Shown: in pieces, positions 26,901 to 37,997 of the stretch
How positions within the stretch are numbered: the first letter of the stretch is position 1
Layout of the letters: each line of letters begins with the position of its first letter
DNA from: Paraphysomonas bandaiensis
Taxonomy: Eukaryota; Chrysophyceae
Reading direction: 5' to 3'
NCBI GenBank assembly: GCA_965644295.1
Contig: CBFFRP010000108.1
Span: 124,001-188,000, forward strand
Length of the DNA: 64,000 bases
Notes under the pieces: generated by a model
Told to the model about the DNA's origin: nothing
The model's input: the letters and a program-made list of their open reading frames with translations, nothing else
The model's database searches: none
Program-made: the position numbers and the translations under genes

Positions 26901-29010
26901 ATATACACGAGCATATAAGCCGAACTGAACCCCGCGCCACTCTCTTCACCGTAACACATCTCGACTGCCTCCCTGCGGTCCACTGAAAACACATGTTCGT
27001 CGTCAAACTTATACCACTTCCCAGAGGTACTTAGTTTCATTCCATGTGTGTAAATGTCATCCCAAAACCCATCCTGACCAGTCGGTCTGATAAAAGCGTA
27101 GTAATGCCCACCGTAGACATCGCCCTGCTTAATGTTAGACATACGACGAGCTAATAGGGCACACGAATAATACTCTCGTTTACAGCACTCACTTCATGAA
27201 CCAATACACTATGTAGTTGGAAAATATTTCGCTGGCCTCCTTGTTCCTTCTCCATATTTGCTGCCTCAGAAGCATCTACAAATTCATTCAGATCTAAACG
27301 CAAGGGAAACTCAAATCTATCGTGAATTTTAGCGAATCCCTGATTAATACAAATAAAATGTTTAAAAGCCATGGTGCATACGCACGTTTTCTTCTCTCAC
27401 CAATCGCCTCATATCAAACTCAAATCGCTTCAAATGTATTGTCAAAACTGGTGGAAGCTCAGTAAAGATCACCCCTTTCTCAGCGTCCTGCTTCCCCTGT
27501 CTGAAACAAATATATATTGCTATCAATTAATATAGTGGGGTGCAAAATTCATAGCATAACAACACACCCGTCTCCCGCATCATATTGGTTCTCCCCTGTT
27601 AGTATCTCCCTCGCAATGTACTTTCTAAATGAATCGTATACGTCCTTGCAGTCCTTAACATCCAGCTACACACAATCCCCAACACATTGAAATGAATATA
27701 CAGACACACATGCAATACACATATACATACCTGTATGTCATAGAATTCCTCTTCTCTGGTGCTCTCATAGGCAATGTTGATACATCGAATGTAGCTTCTA
27801 ATCTTTCCTGCGAACAGGTTCTTGACAGCACCGTCCACCGGTGTACCTTTCATACACTCCTCCAGCTTGTCCAAAAGCACCCGTAGCATCTCTTGTACAT
27901 CTTGTTGCTGTAACGCATCGCAGCTATCCCACCCAAAAGCGCGGGTTAGGTCTGTCGTTGAAACCGGCATGTCGCTTGTCTACAGTGGTCAGCACAACGA
28001 TTAGACGGTGAATAAGATAAAAGAGTTGAGCATATCCATTTATAGCATAATAACCTGAAGCTGGTTGAATATGTTCTGAAGCGAAAGGGTAGTGGATTTG
28101 TCATATATCTCGCCCGCAAAGGGAATGGTATACACACTATCTCTAAAGGCGTTGACGTGGTACAACATCTGACATGAAGGTGAACCACCACAGGCACAAC
28201 ATACTCAATAATTAACAACAACTCAACAAAATTTAATCACAACAGTTCATGTAGTCTAAAATAGTCATAGTATTATTACACATATTACAATGCGAACACG
28301 CACATAGAGAGTGTGGGACTCTAACCTGCAGTAGGGCGTTTAGATAGCACGTGGCGCCCAGGTTCTCCAGTCCCACTAAACCAGTGTGCAATTTCGAATT
28401 GTAGTTCGCTGATGCTACGGGAGAAATAGGAAGTGCCTGAAGCCGTACCCTTATAACAATATGATCATCTGGGGTCACGAAGTTGTGAACGTTTGAACGA
28501 ATATAACTTGTCTGAACCAATTCTTTTCCTCTGTCTTCGCTATTCCGTCCTGGGACCTTGCGGTATATATAGTTTAAGACCCCACACGGCCCAATAATAT
28601 TAGGGGATACAGTAGGAAGAGGAAGAATAGTAATAGTGGATTTGACATTCAACACGTATCCATCAGGCAAGTTGTTGCAATTGTAAAACCCTATGTATCC
28701 CCGTATATTACGGTCCGTGATGCGCATTAGTATCCCCCAGTCAGCACCCTTCCATCTGTGTGTGTTACTCCATGGATCTGAGTCGATCTGATCAACACTG
28801 AGACCGTTCAGTACTCTCCTGAATACACGTGAGTATGTTTAGTGTATGATTACATCGTATAGAAGGCGTTAGCACTTATAATACTTACGATATATCTAAT
28901 CGTTCATCCCATTCAATAATATCGTTATCCGCATGATTTAAATACAAGTTATCATCTCTCCAGTAACCCCTTTCATCCACAGTACTCCCAACAGGCCCAT
29001 TATCTCCCAT
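23924..29010 (-). CDS. USP7: USP7-type ubiquitin carboxyl-terminal hydrolase (MATH + USP + UBL region)
   Basis: Ten exons: 29010-28889, 28818-28326, 28168-28055, 27979-27731, 27665-27568, 27500-27386, 27339-27193, 27124-26879, 26824-26545 and 26442-23924. They sum to 1,461 codons. The first part is a MATH/TRAF-like domain (WSNTHRWKGADWGILM). The catalytic domain has the Cys box GLENLGATCYLNALLQ (C198), the His box GGHYYAFIRP (H453) and KFDDE (D487), followed by SAYMLVYIRES as in USP7. The long last exon corresponds to the C-terminal UBL region of USP7 (FKMFDE, VESGDIIGCLPGE) but is longer than in animals. The protein removes ubiquitin from substrates, probably in the nucleus and cytoplasm. 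All catalytic residues are present. The start at 29010 is the first plausible ATG; an upstream exon is possible, because the reading frame stays open a little beyond it. Confidence 0.9.
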
Positions 29011-29867
29011 ATCATACAGATCAATGGGTTGATTCTCTATTGGAACAGAGTGTCTCTATATAATAAATAAGACACACATATACATATACATACATATACA
29101 TAGTGAACATACCTGTCTTCACTTCCACTTCACTTCTTTGATGTCTTTTCAAGAAAGTCAGGAAGAAGTATGTGTCTCTGGGAGGAGAATGATACACACT
29201 GCTGCTGTACACATCTGAATACAGTATATATATATCCACTCTGGGGCTGTATGTTCTTCAATCTTCATATTCCGATGCTGCAAATAGATACAATTCCTTT
29301 TTTTAAGCTGGTTTCTAGATTTTGTGGGAAAAAGTCTATATTTAGGACTTTTTTATCTGTAACTCCAAAAAGTGAGGGATTCTATACGTGCCGTAGATAC
29401 TTGCTTTTAAGCAAGAACGTGTTCATCGAGCATTACGATTGCAGTGATTCTTTCATGCCAGCAGCTGTGGTAATAGGATTGAAAGTCGAAAGGTAACCTG
29501 CGCCTGGTACAATGTAGTTGCTGTGTCCAGTCATGCTATACGCTGTGGGCAATTGAGCTTCAACCAGAACATCATTGAAACACCTGAAGTCGTGTTGTCT
29601 TATGGTTGACATTCCAACTACTGAGTTAACAACATGAAATTCTAAGTATTAGATACTAGTAGTAGGAAGTGCCATATAGTATTGTATTGTTTATATTATA
29701 TATATCATGCTACAACTACTGGAGCTTCATTTTGAGCAAAGGATGTATACTCTGAAAAGTATAGTATTTATATATTACTCCGTAGCACAGCTTTTTGCGA
29801 TAAGTAAAATGAAAAGCGATTCTAGAGTAAAGTGGTCAAGATATAATGAGAGTAATATATCAGGACA
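29011..29867. other. Intergenic region upstream of the deubiquitinase gene
   Basis: About 850 bp. Near 29205-29235 there is an ACTGCTGCTGTACAC element next to a TATATATATA run, a likely promoter for the minus-strand gene at 23924-29010. The rest (29240-29867) is AT-rich with short frames and nothing recognisable. Confidence 0.45.
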
Positions 29868-30525
29868 ACGGCACAGGCACTTTAGATAAGTGTATACTAT
29901 TAGGCCATAGAAGACTACGTCCCGGCCTGACTTAAATGAGGACACTTATATGGATCATCTGTATCTGAATCGTGGGGCTAGAGATCCCATGGATTTAAAG
30001 ATTTCTCTCGACATTCTGCAGCAGTACGCAGATCGAAGAAGAGTACACACCACCAGATGGTCAGGACAACAGTACACCGCCCATATTGCTGAGCCACTGC
30101 AGCATTGGGAGCAGCAAATTTATATGGCGTGTACAGCGACTGATATTATTGATCGTTTACAGGATCATTTCTTTGAGAAATATCTTCAGAAGAACTCTCT
30201 CTTGCTATTTTCATTTGCTCAAAGAAATGACCCTGTAAACGATCAATAATATCAGTCGCTGTACACGCCATATAAATTTGCTGCTCCCAATGCTGCAGTG
30301 GCTCAGCAATATGGGCGGTGTACCGTTGTCCTGACCATCTGGTGGTGTGTACTCTTTTTCGATCTGCGTACTGCTGCAGAATGTCGAGAGAAATCTTTAA
30401 ATCCATGGGATCTCTAGCCCCACGATTCAGATACAGATGATCCATATAAGTGTCCTCATTTAAGTCAGGCCGAGGACGTAGTCTTCTATGGCCTAATAGT
30501 ATACACTTATCTAAAGTGCCTGTAG
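29868..30525. repeat. Near-perfect inverted repeat (hairpin), arms about 0.31 kb
   Basis: The left arm (about 29868-30177) is the reverse complement of the right arm (about 30219-30525). I noticed only a few mismatches, near 29920, 30030 and 30070 on the left arm. The loop is about 41 bp. The arms encode the same protein segment on opposite strands (for example MDHLYLNRGARDPMD). The right arm extends outward into the rest of that reading frame, so the left arm looks like a partial inverted copy of it. A transcript across the centre would fold into a long double-stranded RNA. Confidence 0.9.
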
Positions 30526-30631
30526 TGGGTCTCTTCGATTTGAACATTCCCCTTCTTACTCGGCATCGATAACATAAGCCACCCTGGATTTCCATCGAAT
30601 TTACCTGGTCCTTACAATCAATACAAATACT
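30146..30631 (-). CDS. Unrecognised zinc-ribbon-like reading frame in the hairpin
   Basis: An open frame of about 150-160 residues that spans the right hairpin arm, the loop and part of the left arm. ATG is at 30595. The frame stays open upstream to about 30631, where four Cys form C-x2-C-x13-C-x2-C (CIDCKDQ then LCYRCR), a zinc-ribbon spacing. An AG acceptor just before 30631 suggests an upstream exon. The C-terminal part (HTTRWSGQ, HWEQQIYMACTATDIIDRLQ) is unknown to me. The end of the frame reads back into the inverted copy, so the natural C-terminus is probably lost or lies in another exon. It may be a gene remnant rather than a functional gene. Confidence 0.35.
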   Translation of the reverse strand, partial: SICIDCKDQVNSMEIQGGLCYRCRVRRGMFKSKRPTTGTLDKCILLGHRRLRPRPDLNEDTYMDHLYLNRGARDPMDLKISLDILQQYADRKRVHTTRWSGQRYTAHIAEPLQHWEQQIYMACTATDIIDRLQGHFFEQMKIARESSSEDISQRNDPVNDQ

Positions 30632-31023
30632 CTACACTTCTTAGGTAAACCATGGAGATGGAGATTATATCGAAATCATATTTGCCTCATCATCGCAATT
30701 ATTACTACACTAATAAAATAACATTCGTATATTGTTACATTGTAGATTGCGTAGCATGTTGTTTCTAATTTTTATTGTTCTTACGTGTTTACTATTGCAA
30801 TATATGTAGACATGTAGTAGATAATTATTTCATCACCAATATGTTTAGCAATCATATATATTATATATATATTGTGGGCCCATACCTTTCGCCCTCTTGC
30901 TATCTATCGTAACTATTTTATAGGAAAATTCTTTAATTAACGAGTCATATATACATTCTTGTTACTTCTTACATATATCACAAATATTATGCAATCTTAC
31001 ATCTGACTTAACTATCTATATCT
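30632..31023. other. AT-rich intergenic region
   Basis: About 390 bp, strongly AT-rich (for example TATATATTATATATATA near 30855). It lies between the hairpin element and the receptor gene. No coding or RNA feature was seen. Confidence 0.5.
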
Positions 31024-32796
31024 CTACGATTTACCCTCCTCTCTGAATCCCTTAAAAAATGATAAAATCCGTGTTAAGAAATTTCGTACAGATAATCCAG
31101 AAAATCCAAATATGATAGATGGGACGATGCCGTACCCAAATGCCCACATCATTGTACTAAAAAACTGTAAAATCTATGTTAGTAGTGTTAGTATGACATT
31201 TTGCACATCTACCTGCAACTTTGATGCTCTGACACTAGGAACTGTCCCGCACTGCTGTTTGGCGTAATCGTCCACCCCCTTCTGAGACTGATCCGGACTT
31301 TCAAATGCAGCCTCCACTAAGCATGCTGCGAAGTCCTCCGTCCCGTCCACGAAATGATCATACTTAATGCCATTTATGTAGAGTAGAGAAGGGGCAACAT
31401 ACATAGTGGTCATACAGAAGACTACCACAAAAAGAATAGATCTCCCATTGTACCTCAAACTCTCCTTAAGCATCGCTAGATTCACTGTACCCTTCCTTAA
31501 AATTGATTTGTTCAAAGATGATAGCCATGAGAGTCGTGCTGCGTGGTTGCGACTGTCTTGATTAGTAGTGCTAAGATCCGCAGAGGATGACCACGGCATC
31601 GTCGTGATCGAGCTGGTGAAAGGCGGTGAGTCAGAGGAGTCAGTGGTTTTTTTCGCTTTAGTGGCACCAAGAAGATCCTGCTTAGATTGTAGCGAAGGGC
31701 TCGATATGCCCCAGCTCATATTGCTACCACGCCAGTCCCCCACACTGCTGTCCTCATACAGACCGTCCCGAGCATCTGCCCACTGCCCAACATGCATAGG
31801 TACATCTGCTGCGGAATCCTCGCTATCGCGCACTAGAGGTTCTTTAATCATGCTCCCGCCGTACAAACAAGGGTCAAGACTTAGGAACACAGGAGTAGAT
31901 GATGGTGAATAGGGGGAGTCTTCAGACTGAGAATACTCACTAGACACAATGCTGCTACGGTTCGTATCGTCACCCATAACTTCACGTTCACTAGGACAAC
32001 TACTATTCAATTCTTGACCTGGTGCCATAGAAGATTGGGCATGGGTTCCATGAGGGGCAGTAGCAAACTTTTTCGTACTCACAAACACGCTGTGAATTCT
32101 GGCTGCCCCAGCAAGTGTGATTACCAGGCATATAAAATTCAGTATGCAGAAAGGGGCAAAGAGAGTGTACCAGAAATACCACTGATTGTCAGAAAATAAA
32201 TATAAACAGAATGGGATATTAGCTTGAGGATCAAAACCAAGGTTATCTCCAATAAGGGGAATTGAGGTCATGACAGTACAAAACACTAACGCAACTGCCA
32301 TATACCTTCCACGCAGTGCATCTATTTTGTCTTTAGGCATACGAGATATAATATGCAAGTATGTATCAATTGAAAGTATAACACTCCAGATTTCTACCCA
32401 TAAAAATAAGAATACTACTGTTGCTGCTTGAAAGATACATAATCCATCACGCTTGACATAGTGTGCATCCCCGTTGCAGACAACCATATCGTTTCGGTTC
32501 TCTATGAAAAAAATAAGTGATACAACAGCACTGACAAGAAACCCCAATATAAACATAGCGCGAAGAAACAATTTTTTGAAGTCGGCTGAAAGGATAGCCA
32601 GTGCTGTAGCTGTACAACAGAGAGACAGAGCCGATAGAATAAGTACTGTATGTGTAAGAAACGTCCACTCTTCTGAACTGTATGTAAGAGTAGGGCATGG
32701 AATGGCGCAATCACCAGGTTCATATGCCCATAGGACTGTATCGTGATTGCTATGAGCATACACTAGAGGTGCGGGACAATAAAATGTTGAATTCAT
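31024..32796 (-). CDS. Frizzled/Smoothened-like (fsl-type) seven-transmembrane receptor without CRD
   Basis: Two exons, 32796-31213 and 31164-31024, joined across a 48-bp intron to give 574 residues. Predicted helices: TM1 48-70, TM2 78-98, TM3 119-145, TM4 163-183, TM5 207-232, TM6 453-475 and TM7 about 530-553 (the last in exon 2). The short N-terminus has CAIPCPTL just before TM1. Extracellular Cys at 107/120 and in the TM6-TM7 loop fit the Frizzled-like fold of Dictyostelium fsl receptors. The third intracellular loop is about 210 residues long, Ser-rich and acidic, and probably phosphorylated. I see no signal peptide or cysteine-rich ligand domain, unless an upstream exon was missed. Ligand and signalling partners are unknown. 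Confidence 0.8.
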
Positions 32797-32978
32797 GATA
32801 TATACTGAGATAACGGCTGCTACACAGATAATCTACCCGTCAATACAGAAACACATTCAAAAATAATGATTTATTGATTAGTAATAGAGAAGAGATAATG
32901 AGATTGACAGTGAGCCTTCTCAGATTATGTTTGCCATATTGGATATGATTATCTTCAAATGATCGATCTAACTCCTGT

Positions 32979-33485
32979 GATGTATGTATGTATGTATGTA
33001 TGTATGTATGTATGTATGTATGTATGTATGTATGTATGTATGTATGTATGTATGTATGTATGTATGTATGTATGTATGTATGTATGTATGTATGTATGTA
33101 TGTATGTATGTATGTATGTATGTATGTATGTATGTATGTATGTATGTATGTATGTATGTATGTATGTATGTATGTATGTATGTATGTATGTATGTATGTA
33201 TGTATGTATGTATGTATGTATGTATGTATGTATGTATGTATGTATGTATGTAGGTATGTAGGTATGTAGGTATGTAGGTATGTAGGTATGTAGGTATGTA
33301 GGTATGTAGGTATGTAGGTATGTAGGTATGTAGGTATGTAGGTATGTAGGTATGTAGGTATGTAGGTATGTAGGTATGTATGTATGTATGTATGTATGTA
33401 TGTATGTATGTATGTATGTATGTATGTATGTATGTATGTATGTATGTATGTAGGTAGGTAGGTAGGTAGGTAGGTAGGTAGGTAG
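32979..33485. repeat. Compound tetranucleotide microsatellite, about 0.5 kb
   Basis: It consists of (ATGT)n at 32979-33250, then an 8-bp unit GTAGGTAT at about 33250-33379, then (ATGT)n to about 33450, then (GTAG)n to 33485. Because 4-bp units have no stop in several frames, long spurious frames of Met-Tyr-Val-Cys or Ile-His-Thr-Tyr repeats appear on both strands. These are not treated as genes. The tract lies about 60 bp outside the left edge of the large inverted duplication. Confidence 0.98.
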
Positions 33486-33601
33486 CATCGGTGCAGATAT
33501 TCCAGGTAGGAATTCCCAGTATATACTATCCACTGCCTTATATACTTTATATACAATATCACCGGCACTCTTACAAGGATATTAGTGGTTAGCTTGCATC
33601 A

Positions 33602-35149
33602 ATGGCTGCTTTCAATAGTCTGGATGAACTGGGAATGGACGAGCAGTGGAAGCAATATGTCGTTCACTGCAAGAAGTCCCCTTATGATGTATATATCGGA
33701 AGAGCCTCTCCAGAAATGCCGAAAGGTTCAAATCCACAGTGGGGTAACCCATTTCAAATGCGAAAACAATCAGAGAGGGAGCACAATAGAGTGTGTAGAG
33801 AGTTTAGTGAGTGGATACTGACGCAACCTCAACTTATACAGAAAGCGAGAGCAGAACTCCGAGGAAAAATACTTGCGTGCTGGTGTTCGCCAAAGAGATG
33901 TCATGGCCATGTACTCTCTGAAATAGCTAATTGTAGCGACGAGTGTTTTGAGGTCAAATTTGGCCCTGTTTTGCATGTGGATACCATACAAAACGTTCAA
34001 GTTGAACCAAACGCATCTAAAAATGCGGAATCAATTCAGTCTATCCGACAAAAATTGTATAAACTAGACAGTGATGCAACACTAACTGCTCATCAACGAA
34101 AACATGAACGTCGAAACCTCAATAAGAAACTTGACCGACTGATATCACGTGAAAAGAGTGGTGGAGGTGAAACTTGTGTCCAGGCGTCTGTTGTTGTGGA
34201 TATCGGTATTAATATTACTAGCAAGCAGCTACGGGGCAAATGGCGCGATATATTTCTACGAGCGGAAGAGGCAAAGGTTGTAGCTGTTCTTCTTACTGGA
34301 ACTTCAATACGATGTGTAGAAGAGTCTATAGAAATAGCCCGGCAGTGGGCCCAGGAGAAGGGCACAAAAAATGTACACCATCCCAAGTTGGCGGCATACT
34401 GTACTGCCGGCATCCATCCTCACGATGCGAAATCATTCACTGAATCTACTACGCAACGCCTGCGAGAGCTTGCTGCAGACCCTTTGGTGGTTGCTATAGG
34501 AGAGTGTGGTTTAGACTTCAATCGCAACTTTAGCTCCAGAGAAGAACAGATTAGGGCATTCGAGGCTCAGGTGGAGCTCGCCTGTGAGTTAGGCATGCCA
34601 ATGTTTGTGCATGAGAGAGAGGCACATGAGGCTTTACTAGAAGTTCTTGATAGGTAACAACTTAATGTTCACATTTTGAGAAGATTTTGTTATAGAACTA
34701 AGTAGAGAATTAATAATGTAGATTAGTGTGATGTCTTTTGCGTGTTTAGAAGAGCTTGTTTGCATGTTATGCGACAGGAAGTTATGTGTATATGTTTTAG
34801 GTTTTCCGGAAGATTGCCACCACTGGTGGTTCATTGCTTCACTGGTTCTCACGAGGAAGCAATCGCTTATATAGAGCGTGGATTTTTTATTGGGTTTACA
34901 GGCACGCTTTGCAAGCACGAGCGAGGTGCGGTGCTTAGAGAAATACTCCGAAGCGGCACAGTGCCTCTAGAGCGAATCATGATAGAGACGGATGCACCAT
35001 GGATGGGGTTCGTGAAAGGAAGAAGGGAGAGTGAACCCATGGATGTCAATGGAGTTGCGGATAAGCTGGCTGAGTGCTTAGAAGTTGACGTAGAAAGAGT
35101 TCGCAATACCACCACGGCGACTGCATTTAATTTTTTCAGATTGAGTTAG
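33602..35149 (+). CDS. DUF4326-TatD fusion protein, left copy
   Basis: Two exons, 33602-34653 and 34801-35149, 466 residues. Residues about 20-115 form a DUF4326 domain with the signature LACWCSPKRCHGHVL. Residues from about 197 form a TatD-type metal-dependent hydrolase of the TIM-barrel family: DIGINIT, CTAGIHPHD, IGECGLDFNRNF, MFVHERE, VVHCFTGS and IETDAPWM. TatD enzymes act as 3'-5' nucleases in DNA repair or RNA turnover. DUF4326 has no established function that I can state. The linker between the domains is 46 residues shorter than in the right copy. All TatD motifs are intact, so it is probably functional. It converges with the MORN gene. Confidence 0.9.
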
Positions 35150-35555
35150 CATAATATGTGGCTAATGATTTAGTACAATAGACTGCTATTGTTTTGATAT
35201 GAGTTGCATGATAGCTTAATGTATTAGGGTTGTGACAACTGGAAGTAGCTTTGGAGATTAGACGATTTTTTTACAGGATATTTTTTGTTAAAACTGACTA
35301 AGTCGTTTGCAAGTGTTAGATCTCAAGTCACAGCTGAGGTGATATAGTCCAATAGACTTCAATAGCTGGTTCTATCTGTTTTCAACTAAAATTTACGCAA
35401 ACCAACAAGCACATTGAGATGTTTGGCCCTCGATGCTGTTTGTAGTGATTAAGCTTTTAGCAAGATTACTATACAAATTTAATATACAGTTTTACTATAA
35501 CATAGCCTGGAATGTTATGGCCAATATAAGATGCTCTTCAGTACAGGTTGGGCAT

Positions 35556-36419
35556 CTAATATCCAACAAATTCGTCTTCCTCAAATTCGCCTTCAGTGAC
35601 TGTGCCATCTGACATCGTGTATCTACATAGCTGTATCAACAATAGCTTTCACGAGTCAAATTACCTACCGTCCCTTTCCATGCATCATACCGCCTTTCCA
35701 CTCACCAACATACTCAATACCATCACACCAGTTTTTAGTTCCATGTCCTTCGTGCAATCCAGCTACCCATTCGCCATCATATACAACTCCATCGCTATAT
35801 GTCATGATACCTCTCCCCTCTCTCTCCCCAGAAGGCGACATCTGACCAACGTATTGGTCACCGTTGCTGTATGTAAACGAAACAACGGAAGTAGTGTTTA
35901 CAGACTCCTAGATTCGGATAAAACTATGTTAATTCAAATATATTGACAGTATTAGAAATAAAAACCACACCGAGACAACGTTTTGTGCTGCCCGCAACTG
36001 GTCCTCCATTGCAACTTTCTCTGCTTCTATTCGCAATATCTCTTTATTTCTTTTATCCTTTTCCTTTTCCTCTCGTGTAGTTTCTAATCTTTTCATCCAA
36101 ACCCTATAACTTTTTGGGTTACATATTGGACAATACCCAGCGTCACGGGAGCTACGATAACGATATATATACCATGTCGTCAGTATACTACAAGACTGTA
36201 TATTGTCACCTACTCTTTATTTACCCATCCTACACCATCAATATAGCTCGGATACAAATCTCCTTCCAAGTGTGGCCTGATATCTTCGCATGCACAACAC
36301 TTTAAGGTAGATGACGGGTAGCAGTTATGTCCGCATTGTTTCAATTGGGGTGTCAAAGATGCAGCTGAGGTGATGTCGTTTTCATCATTGACATCATTGG
36401 CATCTGTAGCATCATGCAT
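35556..36419 (-). CDS. RING-like zinc finger plus MORN-repeat protein
   Basis: Four exons (36419-36214, 36151-35971, 35907-35669, 35622-35556) give 230 residues. The first in-frame ATG is at 36419. The N-terminal half holds a Cys/His array, CGHNC then KCCACE and later YCPIC, compatible with a RING-like zinc finger. A charged coiled-coil stretch follows (RLETTREEKEKDKRN). The C-terminal half has about four MORN repeats (YVGQM, YDGEW, YVGEW, TEGEF). MORN repeats bind membranes or act as scaffolds. A RING plus MORN arrangement would suggest a ubiquitin ligase, but that is inference. It is the only complete copy; the right-arm copy is truncated. Confidence 0.75.
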
Positions 36420-37183
36420 TGTGTGCCTATATAACCTAATCAGATGTTGATGATGCAATGTGTTGATAGTGATGAGTGTGTCCACTCCACTGCACAGACA
36501 ACTCTAGAACTGAGCCCAGCCAACCATTTCCATAACAATGCTTGTGGTTGGTGAAATATTTCTACCCTTCCTGCCTACCAACAAACATAAAAAGCGTATT
36601 TTATACATAATCCTAGAGTATTTTAAAAAAACTGGATATTTTCATGTCGTGAATATCCATGGATATGGGAAAACTTGTGAAAATACATTCATTCGTACGA
36701 AGTATTGTCCTAATATTACGATATCTATGTGCATGATGTCAATGGAAGGTATCCGTAGTGCACATAGTAATCATTATGACAGTCTACTGTCGTCCTCAAC
36801 TGCATTCTTCTAACAAGTTTTGCCCGAAGTATATCGAGAAGAAGTGGAATCGGCGCAACAAAGTTGACATGGAGTTCAGGAACGGGGTAGAATCTTGAAC
36901 TCTCACCCACTAAAATATAGTTCCGTTTCTAGTGTGAACTCTGTTATAGAATTTGTACAATTGAAGCAAGTTAATAGGTGCAATACGTTATACAATGTCG
37001 TAGAAGAAAGGGTGAATTTACCTACGAAGAAAGTAAATTCAGATACTGCTGTGTGCCCGTAATATATATATATGACGTAGGTTTACTTGGTGAACATATG
37101 CAAAGGGTATATCAATGAAACTAGATATTCATGATGCTGCTTAGCTTGATACTTAAAAATAAAGCCTTGTGCATAACAAAGTA
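36420..37183. other. Central spacer of the inverted duplication
   Basis: About 760 bp unique to the centre. It contains the MORN gene promoter side (TCCACTCCACTGCACAG near 36481) and a plus-strand frame at 36538-36813 without recognisable motifs. An ACTGCTGTGTGCCCG element precedes a TATATATATATA run near 37040-37070. No convincing gene. Confidence 0.45.
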
Positions 37184-37297
37184 ATATTGAAGTCTATTGG
37201 ACTATATCACCTCAGTTGTGACTTGAGATCTAACACTTGCAAACGACTTAGTCAGTTTTAACAAAAATATCCTGTAAAAACAAATCATCTAATCTCC
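37184..37297. repeat. Extra copy of the TatD 3' flank at the duplication junction
   Basis: About 114 bp that match 37781-37894 in direct orientation (and 35260-35375 in inverted orientation) with a few mismatches. It abuts the truncated MORN fragment at 37299. The right arm therefore ends in a rearranged junction where TatD 3' flank sequence was joined to the middle of the MORN gene. Confidence 0.8.
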
Positions 37298-37298
37298 T

Positions 37299-37596
37299 AT
37301 ACGTTGGTCAGATTCCGCCTTCTGGGGAGAGAGAGGGAAGAGGTATCATGACATATAGCGATGGAGTTGTATATGATGGCGAATGGGTAGCTGGATTGCA
37401 CGAAGGACATGGAACTAAAAACTGGTGTGATGGTATTGAGTATGTTGGTGAGTGGAAAGGCGGTATGATGCATGGAAAGGGACGGTAGGTAATTTGACTC
37501 ATGAAAGCTATTGTTGATACAGCTATTTAGATACACGATGTCAGATGGCACAGTCACTGAAGGCGAATTTGAGGAAGACGAATTTGTTGGATATTA
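37299..37596 (+). pseudogene. Truncated MORN-gene copy
   Basis: It matches the last two exons of the gene at 35556-36419 in reverse orientation, starting inside the first MORN repeat (YVGQ) and ending at the same stop (VGY then TAG, 37594-37596). The zinc-finger exons, the coiled coil and the start are missing. The remaining frame and its intron (acceptor TTTAG rather than TGTAG) are still intact, so the truncation is recent. Expression as a short MORN peptide is possible, but there is no evident promoter. Confidence 0.8.
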
Positions 37597-37997
37597 GAGT
37601 ATCTTATATTGGCCATAACATTCCACGGCTATCATGTTATAGTAAAACTGTAAATTAAATTAGTATAGTAATCTTGCTAAAAGCTTAATCACTACAAACA
37701 GCATCGAGGGCCAAACATCTTAATGTGCTTGTTGGTTTGCGTAAATTTTATTTCAAAACAGATAGAACCAGTAACCAGTTATTGAAGTCTATTAGACGAT
37801 ATCACCTCAGCTGTGACTTGAGATCTAACACTTGCAAACGACTTAGTCAGTTTTAACAAAAAATATCCTGTAAAAATAAAATCTTCTAATCTCCAAAGCT
37901 ACTTCCAGTTGTCACAACCCTAATACATTAAGCTATCATGCAACTCATATCAAAATAATAGCAGTCTATTGTACTAAATCATTAGCCACATATTATG

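Noticed and set aside
29868-30525. CRISPR-like or terminal-inverted-repeat transposon reading of the hairpin
   Set aside because: The arms are long coding-like sequence with a 41-bp loop; there are no spaced repeats, transposase motifs or target-site duplications visible.
32840-33568. Long open frames of Tyr-Ile-His-Thr or Met-Tyr-Val-Cys repeats on both strands
   Set aside because: They are translations of the tetranucleotide microsatellite; any frame is open there.
36420-36485. Upstream start of the MORN gene at 36485
   Set aside because: The codon is GTG; the first ATG in frame is 36419, and the exons then sum to whole codons.
36538-36813. 91-codon plus-strand frame in the duplication centre
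   Set aside because: No motifs, no splice context and it lies in AT-rich DNA; chance frame is likely.
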